Assembly: GCF_001650345.1 (NCBI RefSeq)
Contig: NZ_LVHF01000033.1
Coordinates: 310,001 to 374,000 of the forward strand
Source of the DNA: Photobacterium jeanii
Lineage (GTDB): Bacteria; Pseudomonadota; Gammaproteobacteria; Enterobacterales; Vibrionaceae
DNA length: 64,000 nt
Direction: 5' to 3'
Part shown: in pieces, positions 62,815 through 64,000 of the stretch
Layout: each line of letters starts with the position of its first letter
Position numbering within the stretch: the first letter of the stretch is position 1
Notes under the pieces: generated by a model
The model's input: only the letters and a program-made list of their open reading frames with translations
Databases searched by the model: none
What the model was told of the DNA's origin: nothing
Made by a program: the position numbers and the translations under genes

Positions 62815-63855
62815 CTAGAACACGAAATTCACCATTAAGGTATAAAGCTGCACGTCTTTATCTTCTTTTAGCAAGACTGGAGGGATAACAAATTGTCCGT
62901 CTTTGCCTTGTTCATATTTGTCCTGCGGCATGTAAACGCCTTGCCATTCAGCATTGAGCGATATTTGTGGCGTTACATCGTAACGTACCCCTGCGGTGAC
63001 GCTTTTGGTAAAGCGACGCTCATGGCTTTGTCCATAGGTAAGATACGGGGTGAATTTATCGATATTGTACGCCGCTGATGCATACCAGTTGGTTTGCAGT
63101 TTATCGTGCTCGATTTCTGCCATGAACTGCCATTGATCCCACGAATATTCGCCGCCAAGGGTAAAGATATTCATGTGCTCTTCAGGACCACCATTTTGCT
63201 TGAATTTGGTGTGCATATAGGCGGAGTGGATACGATAGTTAAATCCGCTTAAATCAGCAGAGATACCGGCCATGAAATCGGTGTCGAACACCAATTTATA
63301 CTGTCCGAGGTTGGTTTTGTTCTCACGTCCAAAACCATAAAACGGCATAACAGAAGCTGTGAGTTCATCTGATATTGAGGTATCCCAGCGGAGTGAGAAA
63401 CCATCGTAGAACGTAAAGCCGAGAATACTGTCGTATACCTCTTGTGGCGGGCGCGCCCATGTATACGCTTGACCGACATAGTAATACTCGGAAGCAAGGA
63501 ACAGCGGCAAACGCAGGCGGCCACCGTTAAGGGTGAGCTCGTTGATCTCATAGCTCAGGTAAGCCCATTCAACTTCAGGATCAGACCATTGGTCTTGAGG
63601 GCGTTTTACGACCTGTACTGAAGCATTAAGTGCTTCTGTAATGGTGTAATCAAGTTGCAATCCAAAAATGGTGTCACAGTCGTAACAGGTATCTTCCGTG
63701 ATTTCACGGTGGATAAAGAGCGGTGCTTTATTGTTGGTTTTCGCAATAGAGGTAGAACCAAAGCCACTGATCGACAGATCGTCAGTAATGTTAATTGCAG
63801 CAAACAAAGGTAAAGGTAATGCTGACATTACAAGAAGGGGGTATTTGATTCTCAT
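62815..63855 (-). CDS. Outer-membrane beta-barrel protein (porin-like)
   Basis: 346 residues. Signal peptide ending LPLFAA, then alternating amphipathic strands rich in Tyr/Trp and a C-terminal aromatic (MVNFVF), which is the BAM recognition signal. FGLQLDYTITEALNASVQVV and GGRLRLPLFLASEYYYVGQA resemble trimeric porin-like proteins of Vibrionaceae and Shewanella. A CYDC pair near residue 60 suggests a disulfide. Substrate unknown. It follows a partial gene on the same strand by two bases plus ribosome site, so they form an operon. Confidence 0.82.
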   Translation of the reverse strand: MRIKYPLLVMSALPLPLFAAINITDDLSISGFGSTSIAKTNNKAPLFIHREITEDTCYDCDTIFGLQLDYTITEALNASVQVVKRPQDQWSDPEVEWAYLSYEINELTLNGGRLRLPLFLASEYYYVGQAYTWARPPQEVYDSILGFTFYDGFSLRWDTSISDELTASVMPFYGFGRENKTNLGQYKLVFDTDFMAGISADLSGFNYRIHSAYMHTKFKQNGGPEEHMNIFTLGGEYSWDQWQFMAEIEHDKLQTNWYASAAYNIDKFTPYLTYGQSHERRFTKSVTAGVRYDVTPQISLNAEWQGVYMPQDKYEQGKDGQFVIPPVLLKEDKDVQLYTLMVNFVF

Positions 63856-63857
63856 GT

Positions 63858-64000
63858 TTACTCTCCTTGTAAAACAGTAATCAAGATATTGGCGTTATCA
63901 GGCACTTTATTGATAGGTGCATAGGCGATGCCATTGGGGTTTTTATTGAGCCATTCGATAATGTCTTTAATGTCATCACTGTTGAGTTCTTCAGGTGGTT
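63858..64000 (-). CDS. C-terminal end of an upstream gene (5' part outside window)
   Basis: 46 codons and a TAA stop (63858-63860) are visible on the minus strand. The tail includes PPEELNSDDIKDIIEWLNKN and GIAYAPINKVPDNANILI, followed by TVLQGE. The GIAY...NK pattern and position next to a beta-barrel gene could fit a periplasmic PstS-like binding protein, but the fragment is too short to decide. The ribosome site for the beta-barrel gene (AAGGAG) overlaps its last codons, indicating coupling. Confidence 0.65.
   Translation of the reverse strand, partial: PPEELNSDDIKDIIEWLNKNPNGIAYAPINKVPDNANILITVLQGE

Overview
The window looks like chromosomal DNA from a marine gammaproteobacterium of the family Vibrionaceae, most likely Photobacterium or a close Vibrio relative. 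This is inferred from the moderately AT-rich composition, the gene content and the protein style (PqiABC, OhrR/Ohr, a Vibrio-type homogentisate locus, a complete T6SS). No rRNA, tRNA, CRISPR array, integrase or intact insertion sequence was seen.

Left arm (1-10.3 kb). It opens with a TldE/TldD-family metalloprotease pair (the first gene is cut by the window edge). Next is a CobW-type zinc/GTP metallochaperone with a Zur-box-like element just upstream. Then comes aromatic amino acid catabolism: phhA-phhB (phenylalanine to tyrosine, with cofactor recycling) read rightwards, and hmgA-fahA-maiA-aacS (homogentisate to fumarate plus acetoacetyl-CoA) read leftwards. A TyrR-box-like sequence lies in the shared promoter region. 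The enzyme joining the two halves, 4-hydroxyphenylpyruvate dioxygenase, is not in the window.

Central block (10.3-43.5 kb). This is a complete type VI secretion system. It has a Ser/Thr kinase (divergent), FHA protein, TssJ, K, L (OmpA fusion), M, TagF, PP2C phosphatase, TssA, B, C, a second divergent TssC-like sheath protein, TagJ, TssE, F, G, ClpV, Hcp and VgrG. The VgrG is followed by a thiolase/ketosynthase-like protein of unknown role and a 1467-residue Rhs effector with no recognisable PAAR domain. The Rhs carries a C-terminal DNA/RNA non-specific nuclease of the YeeF type and is followed by its probable YezG/DUF600 immunity protein. Next come a frameshifted relic of an older Rhs core and an orphan GAD-like/DUF1851 immunity gene. 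These are the marks of repeated toxin-tip exchange. Kinase, phosphatase and FHA protein suggest post-translational control by threonine phosphorylation. Several hairpins (over the kinase ribosome binding site, after tssC, between hcp and vgrG) suggest that protein ratios are also set at RNA level.

Right arm (43.7-64 kb). It holds a lipoprotein 5'-nucleotidase, a small membrane protein, a ClpP-fold lipoprotein, the pqiABC lipid-transport operon and a ROK sugar kinase. Then comes an unusual group: an arginine:glycine amidinotransferase-like enzyme, an AraC regulator, and an operon of a previously untracked 50-residue membrane peptide, an EamA transporter and a sodium:solute symporter, plausibly for making and moving a guanidino compound. 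The end contains a FecBCDE-type iron-complex ABC transporter with Fur-like sequence upstream, the OhrR/Ohr organic peroxide switch with two copies of a palindromic operator, and an outer-membrane beta-barrel protein.

The most interesting points are the VgrG / ketosynthase-like / PAAR-less Rhs / YezG module with its fossil tip, and the amidinotransferase-transporter group with its overlapping small membrane protein. All functional statements are from reading the sequence and general family knowledge. No searches were run.
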